A stretch of DNA of 64,000 nucleotides from Sphingomonas sp. CL5.1 (GCF_013344685.1 NZ_CP050137.1:1306001-1370000); one strand, 5' to 3'; positions 1 through 12,888 are shown, counted from the stretch's first letter. Notes: generated by a model not told the origin, from the letters alone. Program-made: numbers and translations.

Positions 1-189
1 ATTTCGACGCAAAAGCGGACATCGGGTTTCTTCCAATCGTTAACCAACGGGAGCTAGCAAGCCGCGCGGCGGCTCTCCCGACAATCCGGATTCTGTCCGG
101 CTGTGCATCTTCTCCGTCCAGCCGATCGTCCCCGTGGGCACGGCGCGGTATCGGGGCGCTTCGTCGCAGCGACGGACTCGCCCTTCCTG

Positions 190-843
190 CTATTTCTTCT
201 TCGACTTTCGTGAGGAAACCGCGAACGGATCAGCCGGGATATCATCGGATCGCGCCTTGCGGCCCGCCGTGGCGACCGGATTTTCCCGCTGGGCAGCGAC
301 GCATTTCCTAAGCGCCGCGACCGCCGCTTTGCCTCCATCGAGGCTCAGCCGCTCCACCGGCACGTCGCCGCGCGAGATATCGAGGCTTCCGGATGCCGCG
401 AAATAGGCCGGGAATTGCGCACCGAAGCTGGTGACGAATCCCTGTTGCCCGTCCGATGCGATGCCGACGGCGAAATGCGCGGGATAGCTGCTGTTCGACA
501 GGCGGAAATTCAGCTTCAGCTGGTCCTTCGGCTTGATCGACCAGTTCGCGTTGAGCACCGAGAGACGATTCGTGCCGTCGATATCGAGGCCGAGGAGCAG
601 CCTCGTCCCCCCATTCCGCTCATATTCCCGCGTCAGGAAGCAGCCCTTGCCATCCTTGCTCGCCGCCACTGTCCAGTCGCCGATGTCGCGCGACGCATAA
701 TCGCGGGCGGACGCGCGATCGCCGGCAAAGAGGCCGGCGACGCAGGCGATGGCGACGAACACCGGCCGCGCGATCGCCCGCAGCCGGGGCCGAGCGAAGG
801 GGGCGGCAGAGTCGATCGGTTGTCGCGGCGTCGGCATGGGCAT
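190..843 (-). CDS. Small exported protein of unknown function
   Basis: The 217-residue product has an N-terminal hydrophobic stretch (about residues 25-45, around VFVAIACVAGLFAG) followed by a signal-peptidase-like ASA-R site, so it is probably periplasmic. The mature part begins with YASRDIGDWTV, which resembles the opening of small periplasmic proteins such as the IalB type, but no catalytic motif was found and the similarity is weak. It ends in a basic tail (SRKSKKK). The start chosen is the first of two ATGs six bases apart, because GGAG lies four bases before it. It is divergent from the sulfatase gene across about 140 bases. Function unknown; an IalB-like or other envelope protein is only a guess. 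Confidence 0.7.
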   Translation of the reverse strand: MPMPTPRQPIDSAAPFARPRLRAIARPVFVAIACVAGLFAGDRASARDYASRDIGDWTVAASKDGKGCFLTREYERNGGTRLLLGLDIDGTNRLSVLNANWSIKPKDQLKLNFRLSNSSYPAHFAVGIASDGQQGFVTSFGAQFPAYFAASGSLDISRGDVPVERLSLDGGKAAVAALRKCVAAQRENPVATAGRKARSDDIPADPFAVSSRKSKKK

Positions 844-984
844 GTTTCTCCACGCCGACCTTAGCCGCCGCCGCGGGCCTTGGCCACGACCGCGAGATTG
901 CGGGCCGGCCGCCATCGCGCCTACACTCCCCGGAACGGGCCGCGTCGCGGCGGGAGAGGAAGGATCGGCCATGAGGGTTTTGCG

Positions 985-3207
985 ATGGTGAGCGCGCGCG
1001 ATCCGCTGGCGACGCCGCACAAGGCGCATTGGCCCACCCCGCCGCGCGCGCCGGAGGGGGCGCCCAACATCATCGTCATCCTGTTCGACGACGTCGGCTT
1101 CGCGGACTTCGGCTGCTACGGCTCGTCGATCCGCACCCCGGCGATCGACGCGATCGCGGCGCGCGGGATGCGCTATTCCGGTTTCCACACCACCGCGATG
1201 TGCTCCACCACCCGCGCCGCGCTGATGACCGGGCGCAACCACCATTCGGTCGGCATGGGCTGCCTCGCCAATTTCGACAGCGGCTATCCCGGCTATCGCG
1301 GCAAGATCCGCCGCGAGGCCGGCACGCTGGCGGAGATGCTGCGACCGCACGGCTACAACAGCTACATGGTCGGCAAATGGCACGTCACCCCCCTCGGCGA
1401 GACCGGGCCGGCGGGGCCGGTCGACGGCTGGCCGCTCGGGCGCGGGTTCGATCGCTTCTACGGCTTCATGGATGCCGAGACCGATCAATATGCGCCGGAG
1501 CTGGTGCGCGACAATACGGCGGTGACGCCGCCCGGAACCTACGCGAGCGGCTATCACCTCACCGCCGACCTGACCGACGAGGCGATCCGCTTCGTTGCCG
1601 ATCATGTCGCGGCGAAGCCCGACGCGCCGTTCCTGCTGTGGCTCGCCTATGGCGCCTGCCACGCGCCGCATCAGGCGCCGCGGGAGCTGATCCGCCACTA
1701 TGACGCCGCGTTCGCGCACGGCTGGGACGTGGAGCGCAAGCGCCGCCTCGCCGCGATGAAGCGGGCCGGGCTGGTGCCGCCCGACACGCACATGCCGCCG
1801 CGCAACGATTTCGTGCAACCGTGGGAGAATCACGGCGCGGACGAGCGCCGGCTGTTCACGCGGTTGCAGGCCGCCTATGCCGCGATGCTCGACCATGCCG
1901 ATCGCCATATCGCGCGGCTGATGGCCTTCCTCGATCAGGCCGGGCTGACCGACGACACATTGGTGCTGGTGCTGTCGGACAATGGCGCCAGCCAGGAAGG
2001 CATGATGTACGGCTTCGTCAACGCGATGGGGCCGTACAACCAGCGGCCCGAGCCGATCGAGGAGAAGATCGCGCGGATCGACGATATCGGCGGGCCGGAC
2101 ACGCATTCCAATTTCCCGCTCGGTTGGGCGATGGCGGCGAACACCCCGCTCCGCCGCTACAAGCAGAATACCCACGGCGGCGGCATCCGCGATCCGCTGG
2201 TGATAAGCTGGCCGTCGCGCATCGCGGCGCGCGGCGAGGTGCGCCACCAGTTCGCGCATTGCGTCGACGTGGTGCCGACCCTGCTCGACCTGATCGGCAT
2301 CGCGCCGCCGGAGCAGGTGGGCGGCGTGGCGCAGATGCCGCTGGAGGGGACGAGCTTCGCCGCCAGCCTGTTCGACGCCGCCGCGCCCGCGCGCGACACG
2401 CCGCAATATTTCGAGATGTTCGGCCATCGCGGCATCATCCACCGGGGCTGGAAGGCGGTCGCCTTCCACCCGCCCGGCACGCCTTACGCCGACGACAAAT
2501 GGGAGCTGTTCCATCTCGACATCGATTTTTCCGAAACCAACAACCTCGCGGAAGCCGAGCCGGAGAGGCTCGCCGAACTGATCGACCTGTGGTGGCGGGA
2601 GGCGGAGGCGCATGACGTGCTGCCGCTCGACGACCGCTTCGGCCCGCGCTTCGCAGAGAATGCCGCGCGGCGGCTCGGCGCGCGGCGCGTCTTCACCTTC
2701 CACAAGGGGATGGGGCATATCCCGACCGATGTCGCGCCCGACCTGCGCGCGCGCAGCTACCGGATCGAGGCGCATGTGCGCATCGCCAAGGGCGACGAGG
2801 GCGTGCTGATCGCGCATGGCGACGCGACCTGCGGCTACAGCCTGTTCCTGCGCGACGGGCATTTGCATTACGACGTGAACGTCGGCGCGCATCAGGTCGT
2901 GCGGTCCGACGCGCCGGTCGCGCCGGGCGAGCATGTCCTCGCGGTCGAGGTGACGCACGGCGCGCCGGCGACGGTGACGCTGCGGGCCGGGGACGCGGCG
3001 ATCGGCGGCGGGGCGATCCGCCACGGCTTCGTCAACTTCATCTCCTGGTCCGGGCTGGATATCGGGCATGACCGTTCCAGCCCGGTGTCGGACTATGCCG
3101 CGCCGTTCGCCTTCACCGGCGATCTGAGCAAGGTGACGGTGACGATCGTCGACGACGCCTCGGGCGACGACGAGGCCGCCGCGCAGGTGCTGCTCGCGCG
3201 CGAATGA
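985..3207 (+). CDS. Type I sulfatase (arylsulfatase family)
   Basis: The 740-residue protein has an alkaline-phosphatase-like sulfatase fold. Metal-binding aspartates are at D35-D36 (ILFDDVGFADFGCYG), the nucleophile motif is at C73 (CSTTRAALMTGR), and a late metal site is at D332-N333 (SDNGASQEG). In this family the cysteine is oxidised to formylglycine, which hydrolyses sulfate esters. The motif here reads C-S-T-T-R, so the usual proline (or alanine) two residues after Cys is threonine. The ~200-residue C-terminal part looks like a beta-rich accessory region seen in long arylsulfatases. No signal peptide is evident, suggesting a cytoplasmic enzyme. ATG 985 was chosen because GAGGG lies seven bases upstream; an in-frame ATG at 880 lacks this and would add a low-complexity Arg-rich tail. 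The MFS gene follows after 73 bases. The substrate is unknown. Confidence 0.88.
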   Translation: MVSARDPLATPHKAHWPTPPRAPEGAPNIIVILFDDVGFADFGCYGSSIRTPAIDAIAARGMRYSGFHTTAMCSTTRAALMTGRNHHSVGMGCLANFDSGYPGYRGKIRREAGTLAEMLRPHGYNSYMVGKWHVTPLGETGPAGPVDGWPLGRGFDRFYGFMDAETDQYAPELVRDNTAVTPPGTYASGYHLTADLTDEAIRFVADHVAAKPDAPFLLWLAYGACHAPHQAPRELIRHYDAAFAHGWDVERKRRLAAMKRAGLVPPDTHMPPRNDFVQPWENHGADERRLFTRLQAAYAAMLDHADRHIARLMAFLDQAGLTDDTLVLVLSDNGASQEGMMYGFVNAMGPYNQRPEPIEEKIARIDDIGGPDTHSNFPLGWAMAANTPLRRYKQNTHGGGIRDPLVISWPSRIAARGEVRHQFAHCVDVVPTLLDLIGIAPPEQVGGVAQMPLEGTSFAASLFDAAAPARDTPQYFEMFGHRGIIHRGWKAVAFHPPGTPYADDKWELFHLDIDFSETNNLAEAEPERLAELIDLWWREAEAHDVLPLDDRFGPRFAENAARRLGARRVFTFHKGMGHIPTDVAPDLRARSYRIEAHVRIAKGDEGVLIAHGDATCGYSLFLRDGHLHYDVNVGAHQVVRSDAPVAPGEHVLAVEVTHGAPATVTLRAGDAAIGGGAIRHGFVNFISWSGLDIGHDRSSPVSDYAAPFAFTGDLSKVTVTIVDDASGDDEAAAQVLLARE

Positions 3208-3280
3208 TGCGGGCTTGAGTCCGGCAAGCCGTTCGTCGCAAGGGCGGATCGCCGCGAGCCTCCGGGGAGAAAGAGACGAT

Positions 3281-4576
3281 ATGGATCATGCCACCGTGGG
3301 AAAGCGGCTGCGTTCGATCGTCGCCGGATCGGCGGGCAATCTGGTCGAATGGTATGACTGGTATGTCTATGCGGCGTTCGCGCTCTATTTCGCGCCGGTG
3401 TTCTTCCCGCAGAGCGACCGCACCTCGCAATTGCTGAACACGGCGGCGATCTTCGCGGTGGGCTTCGTGATGCGGCCGATCGGGGCGTGGGCGATGGGGC
3501 TGTATGCCGATCGCTACGGGCGGCGCGCGGGGCTGACGCTGTCGGTGATATTGATGTGCGCCGGCTCGCTGCTGATCGCGCTGACCCCGCCGTTCGCCGC
3601 GATCGGGCTGGCCGCCCCGGTGCTGCTGCTGCTCGCGCGGCTGATGCAGGGGCTGTCGGTCGGCGGCGAATATGGCGCGAGCGCGGTCTATCTCAGCGAG
3701 ATGGCGGGGCAGGAGCGGCGCGGCTTCTTCTCCAGCTTCCAATATGTCACGCTGATCGCCGGGCAGCTTGTCGCGCTGTGCGTGCTGCTCGCGCTCCAAC
3801 TGGTGCTGAGCGAGAGCCAGCTCCACGCCTGGGGCTGGCGCGTCCCGTTCGCGATCGGCGGGCTGCTCGCGCTGGCGGTGTTCCGGCTGCGGCGCGGGAT
3901 GGCGGAAACCGAATCCTTTCGTCGTTTGGGGGAGAAGCCGGCGGCGCGCCCGAGCGGGCTGGCGCTGATGCGCGATCACCCGCGCGAGGTGCTGGTGGTG
4001 ATGGGGCTGACGGCGGGCGGCACGCTCGCCTTCTATGCTTACAGCATCTATCTCCAGAAATTCCTCGTCAACACCTCGGGCTTCCCGGTGTCGACCGCCT
4101 CGCGCGTGATGACGGCGGCCTTGTTTATCTACATGCTGCTCCAGCCGCTTGCCGGCGCTCTCTCCGACCGGATCGGGCGCAAGCCGCTGATGGTCGGCTT
4201 CGGCATCGCTGGCGTACTCGGCACCGTGCCGCTGTTCCTCGCGCTGGAGCGCGTCTCCAGCCCGTTCAACGCCTTCCTGCTGGTGCTGGCGGCGCTGGTG
4301 ATCGTCACCGGCTATACCTCGATCAACGCGGTGGTGAAGGCGGAGCTGTTCCCCGCCAACATCCGCACGCTCGGCGTGGCGCTGCCCTATGCGCTGGCCA
4401 ACACCTTGTTCGGCGGGACGGCTGAATATGTCGCCTTGTGGTTCAAGCGCGCGGGGATCGAGCGCGGCTTCTACTGGTACGTCACCGCGATGATCGGCGT
4501 GTCGCTGATCGTCTATCTCAGGATGCGCGAGACGCGCGAGAGCGGCGCGCTGGCACGGGAGGAAAGCGCGCGCTGA
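3281..4576 (+). CDS. MFS transporter, metabolite:H+ symporter (MHS) family
   Basis: The 431-residue polytopic inner-membrane protein opens with GNLVEWYDWYVYAAFALYFAP, a hallmark of the MHS group that includes alpha-ketoglutarate, citrate, shikimate and osmolyte symporters. The loop 2-3 signature appears as YADRYGRRAGL (near residue 80), and a second copy as LSDRIGRKPLM in the C-terminal half. About twelve membrane segments are expected. ATG 3281 follows GGGGAGAAAGAGA; a TTG further upstream was rejected. Its position 73 bases after the sulfatase suggests co-transcription and possibly uptake of a carboxylate released from, or related to, a sulfated substrate. That link is inference, and the exact solute cannot be read from sequence. 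Confidence 0.88.
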   Translation: MDHATVGKRLRSIVAGSAGNLVEWYDWYVYAAFALYFAPVFFPQSDRTSQLLNTAAIFAVGFVMRPIGAWAMGLYADRYGRRAGLTLSVILMCAGSLLIALTPPFAAIGLAAPVLLLLARLMQGLSVGGEYGASAVYLSEMAGQERRGFFSSFQYVTLIAGQLVALCVLLALQLVLSESQLHAWGWRVPFAIGGLLALAVFRLRRGMAETESFRRLGEKPAARPSGLALMRDHPREVLVVMGLTAGGTLAFYAYSIYLQKFLVNTSGFPVSTASRVMTAALFIYMLLQPLAGALSDRIGRKPLMVGFGIAGVLGTVPLFLALERVSSPFNAFLLVLAALVIVTGYTSINAVVKAELFPANIRTLGVALPYALANTLFGGTAEYVALWFKRAGIERGFYWYVTAMIGVSLIVYLRMRETRESGALAREESAR

Positions 4577-4642
4577 CCCTTCATTATCGCGCTCTTTACC
4601 GTTGCCTCGCTATGCGGCGGGGGAACGGGAGGAACGGGGAAT

Positions 4643-6109
4643 ATGAAGGCGCAAACCGGCGGCGCGCGATCGGCGCTGATCCTGGCGGCATGGTTCGTCG
4701 CGGTGCGACTGGCCGTGCTGGCGCTCGGCCAGCGATTCGACGCGGACAATCTGACGAGCTGGATGCAGATCGCGGACCTCGCGCTGCTGCGCGAGCATCT
4801 GTGGCGCACGCTCTGGTATCTCCACAGCCAGCCGCCCCTGTTCAACCTGATGATCGGGCTGGCGCTCAGGGCCGGGCCGGCAGCGTTCCCGTGGATCGTC
4901 GGGACGATCTACGCTCTGGTCACGCTTGGCGGCATCCTCGCGGTCCATGCGCTGCTGCGCGACATGACCGGGCGCCCGCGCCTGGCCTTCGTCGTCGCGG
5001 CGTGGCTGTGCGTGTCGCCCGCCGTGCTGCTGTTCTCGCAGAAGCTCTATTATGACGGGCTGGTGCCGTGGCTGCTGTGCATGGCGCTGTGGGGGCTGCA
5101 CGCGGGGCTGACGCGGCGCTCGACCGGCTGGCTGGCGTTCGGCTTCGCGATGCTGGCGGTGACGACGCTGCTGCGTTCGATGATCCATCCGGTGCTGTTC
5201 GTAGCCTTGCTCGCGATCGTGCTGCTGGCGGCTGCCGGGATGCGCCGCCGCGTTCTGTTCGCCGCCGCGCTGCCCGCCGCCGCGATCGGCGCGGTGATGC
5301 TCAAGAACCTCGTGATCTTCGGCTCGACCGCGCTGAGCAGCTGGGCGCCGCTCAACGTCGACCACACAACCGTCGATCGCCTGCCGCTGGCGACGCGCGA
5401 GGCGATGATCCGCGAGGGGAAGCTGTCGCGCTTCGCGGTGGTGCAGGGCTTCTCCCCGCCGCCGGTCTATCTCGCGATGCTCCCGCCGATCCCGCCGACC
5501 GGCGAGCCGAGCCTCGACAACCTGCGCAAATCGACCGGCGAGGATAACTGGAACCATATCCTCTATACGAAGATCGGCGCGGCGCGGACGCGTGACGCGC
5601 TGGTCGGGCTGGCGGCCGACCCGGTCGGCTTCGTCGGCGTGCTGGCGACCTCGCTCTATCACTTCAACCGCCCGCCGAGCGAGTTCAAGGGGCTGGAGCG
5701 CAACCGCGCGGTGATCGCGCCGTGGGAGCGGATCGGCAATGCCGTCGTCGGCCTCCAGCCGGCCGCGTGGCTCGGCCGCATCGACGATCCGCGCCGCACC
5801 ACCGCGCCGCTGCTCCAGGTGTCGCTGACCGAGCTGGCGGTGTTCCCGCTCTATGTCGGGTTCGGCATCACCGTCGCCGCGCGGCTGCTCGCGCTGCTGC
5901 GCGCCCGCGCGCTCACCGCGATGCCCCCGGCGCTGGCGAGCGATGCGGCGAACCTGCTGCTCGGTGGCTGGGTGATCGTGATCTCCAGTTCGTTCGACGT
6001 GTGGGAGAACAATCGCGCGCGCTTCGATATCGGGCCGGTGCTGCTGATCGGCGCGCTGGTCTTCGCGGCGCGTCTTCTCGAACGGCGAAAGGAGCGCGCG
6101 GCGGGATAG
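4643..6109 (+). CDS. Polytopic membrane protein, GT-C glycosyltransferase-like
   Basis: The 488-residue product is mostly hydrophobic, with roughly ten membrane segments. A periplasmic-type loop contains HSQPPLFNLMIGL (near residue 65), like the His-rich loop after the first segment of GT-C enzymes such as ArnT or PMT relatives, which transfer sugars from polyprenyl-phosphate donors. A second soluble insertion (about residues 230-340) carries many Pro and charged residues. The clear Asp pair of PMT-type catalytic loops was not identified (FDADNLTS near residue 33 is the best candidate), so transferase activity is unproven. The start has AGGAACGGGG before it. The gene stands alone between the transporter and the signalling unit. 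Confidence 0.72.
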   Translation: MKAQTGGARSALILAAWFVAVRLAVLALGQRFDADNLTSWMQIADLALLREHLWRTLWYLHSQPPLFNLMIGLALRAGPAAFPWIVGTIYALVTLGGILAVHALLRDMTGRPRLAFVVAAWLCVSPAVLLFSQKLYYDGLVPWLLCMALWGLHAGLTRRSTGWLAFGFAMLAVTTLLRSMIHPVLFVALLAIVLLAAAGMRRRVLFAAALPAAAIGAVMLKNLVIFGSTALSSWAPLNVDHTTVDRLPLATREAMIREGKLSRFAVVQGFSPPPVYLAMLPPIPPTGEPSLDNLRKSTGEDNWNHILYTKIGAARTRDALVGLAADPVGFVGVLATSLYHFNRPPSEFKGLERNRAVIAPWERIGNAVVGLQPAAWLGRIDDPRRTTAPLLQVSLTELAVFPLYVGFGITVAARLLALLRARALTAMPPALASDAANLLLGGWVIVISSSFDVWENNRARFDIGPVLLIGALVFAARLLERRKERAAG

Positions 6110-6219
6110 CCGAAGGCGGGGAAAGGCCCGCTTCCGTCAGGTGCTTGCCATCATTCGCGTTTTCCCTATCTCTAGCGCGTCATGCCGATAGCTTTTCGGC
6201 GCCAACCGCCGAGACGCCG

Positions 6220-9663
<3,444 letters not shown>

Positions 9664-9676
9664 GGCTGACGGGGCG

Positions 9677-10501
9677 ATGCGCGACGAGATCGAGGATATC
9701 GAGATCGAGCTGCTGCTCGACGCGCTCTATCGCCGCTATCACTACGACTTCCGCAACTATGCGCGCACCTCGATCCGCCGCCGGCTGCGGCAGGCGCGGG
9801 AGCAGATGGGGCTGCGCAGCTTCTCCGCGATGCAGGAGGCGCTGCTGCACGATCCGGCGATGCTGGGCGCGCTGCTCGGCTATCTCACCGTGCAGGTCAG
9901 CGAGATGTTCCGCGATCCGCTCTATTTCCGCGCGATCCGCGAGAAGGTGATCCCGCGCCTGCGCACCTATCCCTCGCTTCGCGTGTGGATCGCGGGGTGC
10001 AGCAGCGGGGAGGAGCTGTATTCGTTCGTCATCCTGTTCCGCGAGGAGGGGCTGGAGGAACGCACCCTGTTCTACGCCACCGACATCAACCCCGATGCGC
10101 TGAAGACCGCCTCCACCGGCATCTATTCGCTCGACCGGATCAAGGCTTTCACCGAGAACCACCAGCGATCGGGCGGCAAATCCTCGCTCTCCGATTATTA
10201 CAGCACCGCTTATGGCGGGGCGGCATTCGACAAGAGTCTGCGCAACCGCGTGGTCTTTTCCGACCACAGCCTCGTCACCGACGCGGTGTTCGCCGAGATG
10301 CACCTGATCTCGTGTCGCAACGTGCTGATCTATTTCGACCGGGCGTTGCAGGACCGCGCGATCGGGCTGTTCCGCGATTCGCTGGTGCGCGGCGGATTCC
10401 TCGGGCTGGGCGGCAAGGAGAGCCTGCGCTTCTCCAGCCACGCGCGCTCGTTCGCCGATTTCGTGCGCGAGGAGAAGATCTACCAGAGGCGCGAGCCGTG
10501 A
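9677..10501 (+). CDS. CheR-type protein-glutamate methyltransferase
   Basis: The 274-residue protein has the full length of a CheR. The N-terminal helical part contains IRRRLRQ, followed by SEMFRDP (equivalent to the family NxFFRDP), the SAM-binding IAGCSSGEELYSF (the GCSTGEEPYS motif), an acidic ATDINPDAL ribose-binding strand, and SCRNVLIYF. The family uses S-adenosylmethionine to methylate glutamate side chains of chemoreceptors. No chemoreceptor, CheA or CheW gene occurs in the window, so this copy probably serves the adjoining hybrid kinase rather than flagellar chemotaxis. The stop overlaps the GTG start of the CheB gene (GTGA), indicating translational coupling. Confidence 0.92.
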   Translation: MRDEIEDIEIELLLDALYRRYHYDFRNYARTSIRRRLRQAREQMGLRSFSAMQEALLHDPAMLGALLGYLTVQVSEMFRDPLYFRAIREKVIPRLRTYPSLRVWIAGCSSGEELYSFVILFREEGLEERTLFYATDINPDALKTASTGIYSLDRIKAFTENHQRSGGKSSLSDYYSTAYGGAAFDKSLRNRVVFSDHSLVTDAVFAEMHLISCRNVLIYFDRALQDRAIGLFRDSLVRGGFLGLGGKESLRFSSHARSFADFVREEKIYQRREP

Positions 10502-11073
10502 CGGTCGCCCGGATCGAGGCCGTGGCGATTGGCGCGTCGGCCGGCGCGGTGGAGGCGCTGTCGGCGATCCTGCCGCGCCTGCCGGCCGATTATCCGCTGC
10601 CGGTGCTGGTCGTCGTCCATGTGCCCGCCGACCGGCGCAGCGTGCTCGCCGCGCTGTTCCAGTCGAAATGCCGCATCGCGGTGCGCGAGGCGGAGGACAA
10701 GGAGCCGGCCGTGCCCGGCACAATCTATTTCGCGCCGCCCGACTATCACCTCCAGGTGGAGGCGGATCGCACGTTGTCGCTGTCGGCCGACGATCCGGTG
10801 CTATATTCGCGTCCGTCGATCGACGTGCTGTTCGAAAGCGCCGCCGACGCCTATGGCGCCGCGCTCGCCGGGGTGGTGCTGACCGGCGCCAACCAGGACG
10901 GCGCGCGCGGGCTGGCGGCGGTCGCGGAGGCGGGCGGGATCGCGCTGGTCGAGGAGCCGGCGACCGCCTGCGCCTCGATCATGCCGACGGCGGCGCTCAA
11001 GGCTTGTCCCGCCGCGCGGGCGCTGTCGCTTGACGCCATCGCGGCCTGTTTGCTTGATCTGGGAGAGGTATGA
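10498..11073 (+). CDS. CheB-type methylesterase domain protein lacking a receiver
   Basis: The 191-residue protein is a CheB catalytic domain alone. The triad is visible: S14 in GASAGA, H41 in VVVHVP and D134 in LTGANQDGARGL. The family hydrolyses glutamate methyl esters or deamidates glutamine. Canonical CheB has an N-terminal receiver that restrains the esterase; it is absent here, so activity would need another control, perhaps one of the receivers in the neighbouring kinases. The start is a GTG overlapping the CheR stop, and the stop overlaps the ATG of the next gene (ATGA). Stand-alone CheB domains beside CheR and hybrid kinases are known in several bacteria, generally outside motility operons. 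Confidence 0.9.
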   Translation: MTVARIEAVAIGASAGAVEALSAILPRLPADYPLPVLVVVHVPADRRSVLAALFQSKCRIAVREAEDKEPAVPGTIYFAPPDYHLQVEADRTLSLSADDPVLYSRPSIDVLFESAADAYGAALAGVVLTGANQDGARGLAAVAEAGGIALVEEPATACASIMPTAALKACPAARALSLDAIAACLLDLGEV

Positions 11074-12251
11074 AGGCGGTGATGGAGCAGGTCCACTTTC
11101 TCCTGGTCGACGATCTCGAGGGCAATCTCCTGTCGCTGGAGGCGCTGCTGCGGCGCGACGGCCTCGTCGTGCTGAAGGCGCGCTCCGGCGAGGAGGCGCT
11201 GGAGCTGCTGCTGCGCCACGACGTCGCGCTGGCGCTGCTCGACGTGCAGATGCCGGGGATGGACGGGTTCGAGCTGGCGGAGTTCATGCGTGGCAACGAG
11301 CGCACGCGCCACATCCCGATCATCTTCGTGACGGCGGGCAGCGCAGACCGGCAGCGGCGCTTTCGCGGCTATGAGGCCGGCGCGGTGGACTTCATCCAGA
11401 AGCCGATCGAGCCGGATATCCTGCGCAGCAAGGCGAATGTGTTCTTCGATCTCCACCGCCAGCGCCAGCAGCTCGCCGCGCAGCGCGACGAGCTGGAGGC
11501 GGCGGCCCGCGCGCTGCGCGACGCGGACCGGCACAAGGACGAGTTCCTCGCGATGCTCGGGCATGAGTTGCGCAACCCGGTGGCGGCGCTCAGCGGCGGG
11601 CTTCACCTGCTTGAGCGGCGCGGTGGCGGCGAACGGGCCGAGGCGATCCGCGCGCAGATGGCGCGGCAGCTTTCCCACCTCTCGCGCCTGGTGGAGGATC
11701 TGCTCGACATCTCGCGGATCAGCGAGGGCAAGCTTTCGCTCAAGCGCGAGCGCGTCGAGCTGAAGGAGGTGCTGCGCTCGGCGGTGGAGGCGAACCGGCC
11801 GCATCTGGAGGCGGGCGGCCATGTCTTCGTCGAGCAGCTTCCGGCCGGGCCGGTGTGGCTGGACGCGGACCATACCCGGCTGGCGCAGGTGATCGGCAAC
11901 CTGCTCAACAACGCCGCCAAATACACCCCCGCCGGCGGCCGCGTGTCGCTCATCGCGCGGCGGGCGGCGGGGGATGCGGAGATCGTCGTCGCCGACACCG
12001 GTATCGGCATCCCGCAGGAGATGCAGGCGCGCATCTTCCAGATCTTCGCGCAGGTCGAGGATCACCGCACCCGCGCGCAGGGCGGGCTGGGCATCGGGCT
12101 GGCGCTGGTCAAGCAGCTTGTCGCGCTGCACGGCGGGACGATCACGGTGGACAGCGGCGGTCCGGGCAAGGGCAGCAGCTTCACCGTGCGGATTCCGCTC
12201 GCCGCCGGGGCATCGGGCGGTATCGAGACGGGGGTCGAGCGGGTCGATTGA
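11070..12251 (+). CDS. Response regulator-histidine kinase (REC-HisKA-HATPase)
   Basis: The 393-residue cytoplasmic protein begins with a receiver (about 5-120, phospho-Asp D58 in LLDVQMPGMDG, Lys in FIQKPIEP). A short helical linker follows, then HisKA with H165 (LGHELRNPVAAL) and an HATPase domain with an N-box (LLNNAAKYTPAGG), DTGIGIP and GLGIGLALV. There is no membrane segment, so its input is probably phosphotransfer to the receiver, plausibly from the large hybrid kinase upstream. GGGAGAGG lies just before the ATG, which overlaps the CheB stop by four bases. A second start at MEQVHFLLV, five codons later, is possible. Confidence 0.92.
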   Translation: MKAVMEQVHFLLVDDLEGNLLSLEALLRRDGLVVLKARSGEEALELLLRHDVALALLDVQMPGMDGFELAEFMRGNERTRHIPIIFVTAGSADRQRRFRGYEAGAVDFIQKPIEPDILRSKANVFFDLHRQRQQLAAQRDELEAAARALRDADRHKDEFLAMLGHELRNPVAALSGGLHLLERRGGGERAEAIRAQMARQLSHLSRLVEDLLDISRISEGKLSLKRERVELKEVLRSAVEANRPHLEAGGHVFVEQLPAGPVWLDADHTRLAQVIGNLLNNAAKYTPAGGRVSLIARRAAGDAEIVVADTGIGIPQEMQARIFQIFAQVEDHRTRAQGGLGIGLALVKQLVALHGGTITVDSGGPGKGSSFTVRIPLAAGASGGIETGVERVD

Positions 12252-12278
12252 CGGCGGACAAGCTGCTAGGATGACGCC

Positions 12279-12878
12279 ATGACCGCGGCGGGCATCCTTG
12301 GGCTGGCGGCGAGCGTCAGCCTGTTGAGCGGATGGCGACTGTACGTCTGCGTCTTCGTCACCGGGCTGGCGATGCACTTCGGCTGGATCGCGATGCCGGC
12401 GCACCTCCATGCGCTCGACGTGCTGGCGAATCCGTGGGTGATCGCCGTCGCGGGCGTCGGCGCGGCGGCCGAGTTCCTCGCCGACAAGGTGATGTGGATC
12501 GACAGCGCGTGGGACGCGGTCCACACGCTGATCCGGCCGCTCGGCGGCGCGCTGCTCGCGCTCGCCATCGTCGATCCGGCCGACCCCAGATGGCAGGTGA
12601 TCGCACTGCTGCTCGGTGGCGGCGCGGCGATGCTGACGCACGGCGCCAAGGCCGGCACGCGCGCCCTCGCCAATGCCAGCCCGGAGCCGGTATCGAACGC
12701 GGTGCTGTCCACCAGCGGGGACATCGCGACCACCGGGCTGCTGCTCGCCGCCTTCGCCAGCCCGTGGGCGGCGGCGGCGGTCGCCATCCTCGTGCTCGGC
12801 GTGGCGATCGCCGTGCTGGTGCTGCTGCGCGGCCTCTATCGCCGCATCGCGCGGAAGAAGAAGCCCGCCGCGCCCTGA
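12279..12878 (+). CDS. DUF4126 family membrane protein
   Basis: The 199-residue product has about four to five hydrophobic segments. It contains features of the DUF4126 family: SGWRLYVCVFVTGLAMHFGW near the N-terminus, EFLADKVMWID in the middle, and ASPEPVSNAVLST towards the C-terminus, followed by a final membrane helix and a basic KKK tail. The family has no established biochemical role. It starts 27 bases after the REC-kinase stop and could be read from the same transcript, but a functional link is not evident. It is convergent with the dehydratase gene, only ten bases away. Confidence 0.82.
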   Translation: MTAAGILGLAASVSLLSGWRLYVCVFVTGLAMHFGWIAMPAHLHALDVLANPWVIAVAGVGAAAEFLADKVMWIDSAWDAVHTLIRPLGGALLALAIVDPADPRWQVIALLLGGGAAMLTHGAKAGTRALANASPEPVSNAVLSTSGDIATTGLLLAAFASPWAAAAVAILVLGVAIAVLVLLRGLYRRIARKKKPAAP

Positions 12879-12888
12879 GACCCTGAGC

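Noticed and set aside
1-189. Possible gene at the left edge
   Set aside because: Only shadow frames are seen, and no plausible start or protein motif is present.
190-3069. 959-codon open frame on the minus strand opposite the sulfatase
   Set aside because: High GC content keeps the opposite frames open; the protein is His/Arg/Ala-rich without motifs, while the plus-strand sulfatase is clear. Only its 3' end, the separate 217-residue gene, is supported.
3212-3230. GGCTTG/CAAGCC hairpin after the sulfatase
   Set aside because: Only six pairs and no T-run; the transporter follows at 73 bases, so read-through is more likely.
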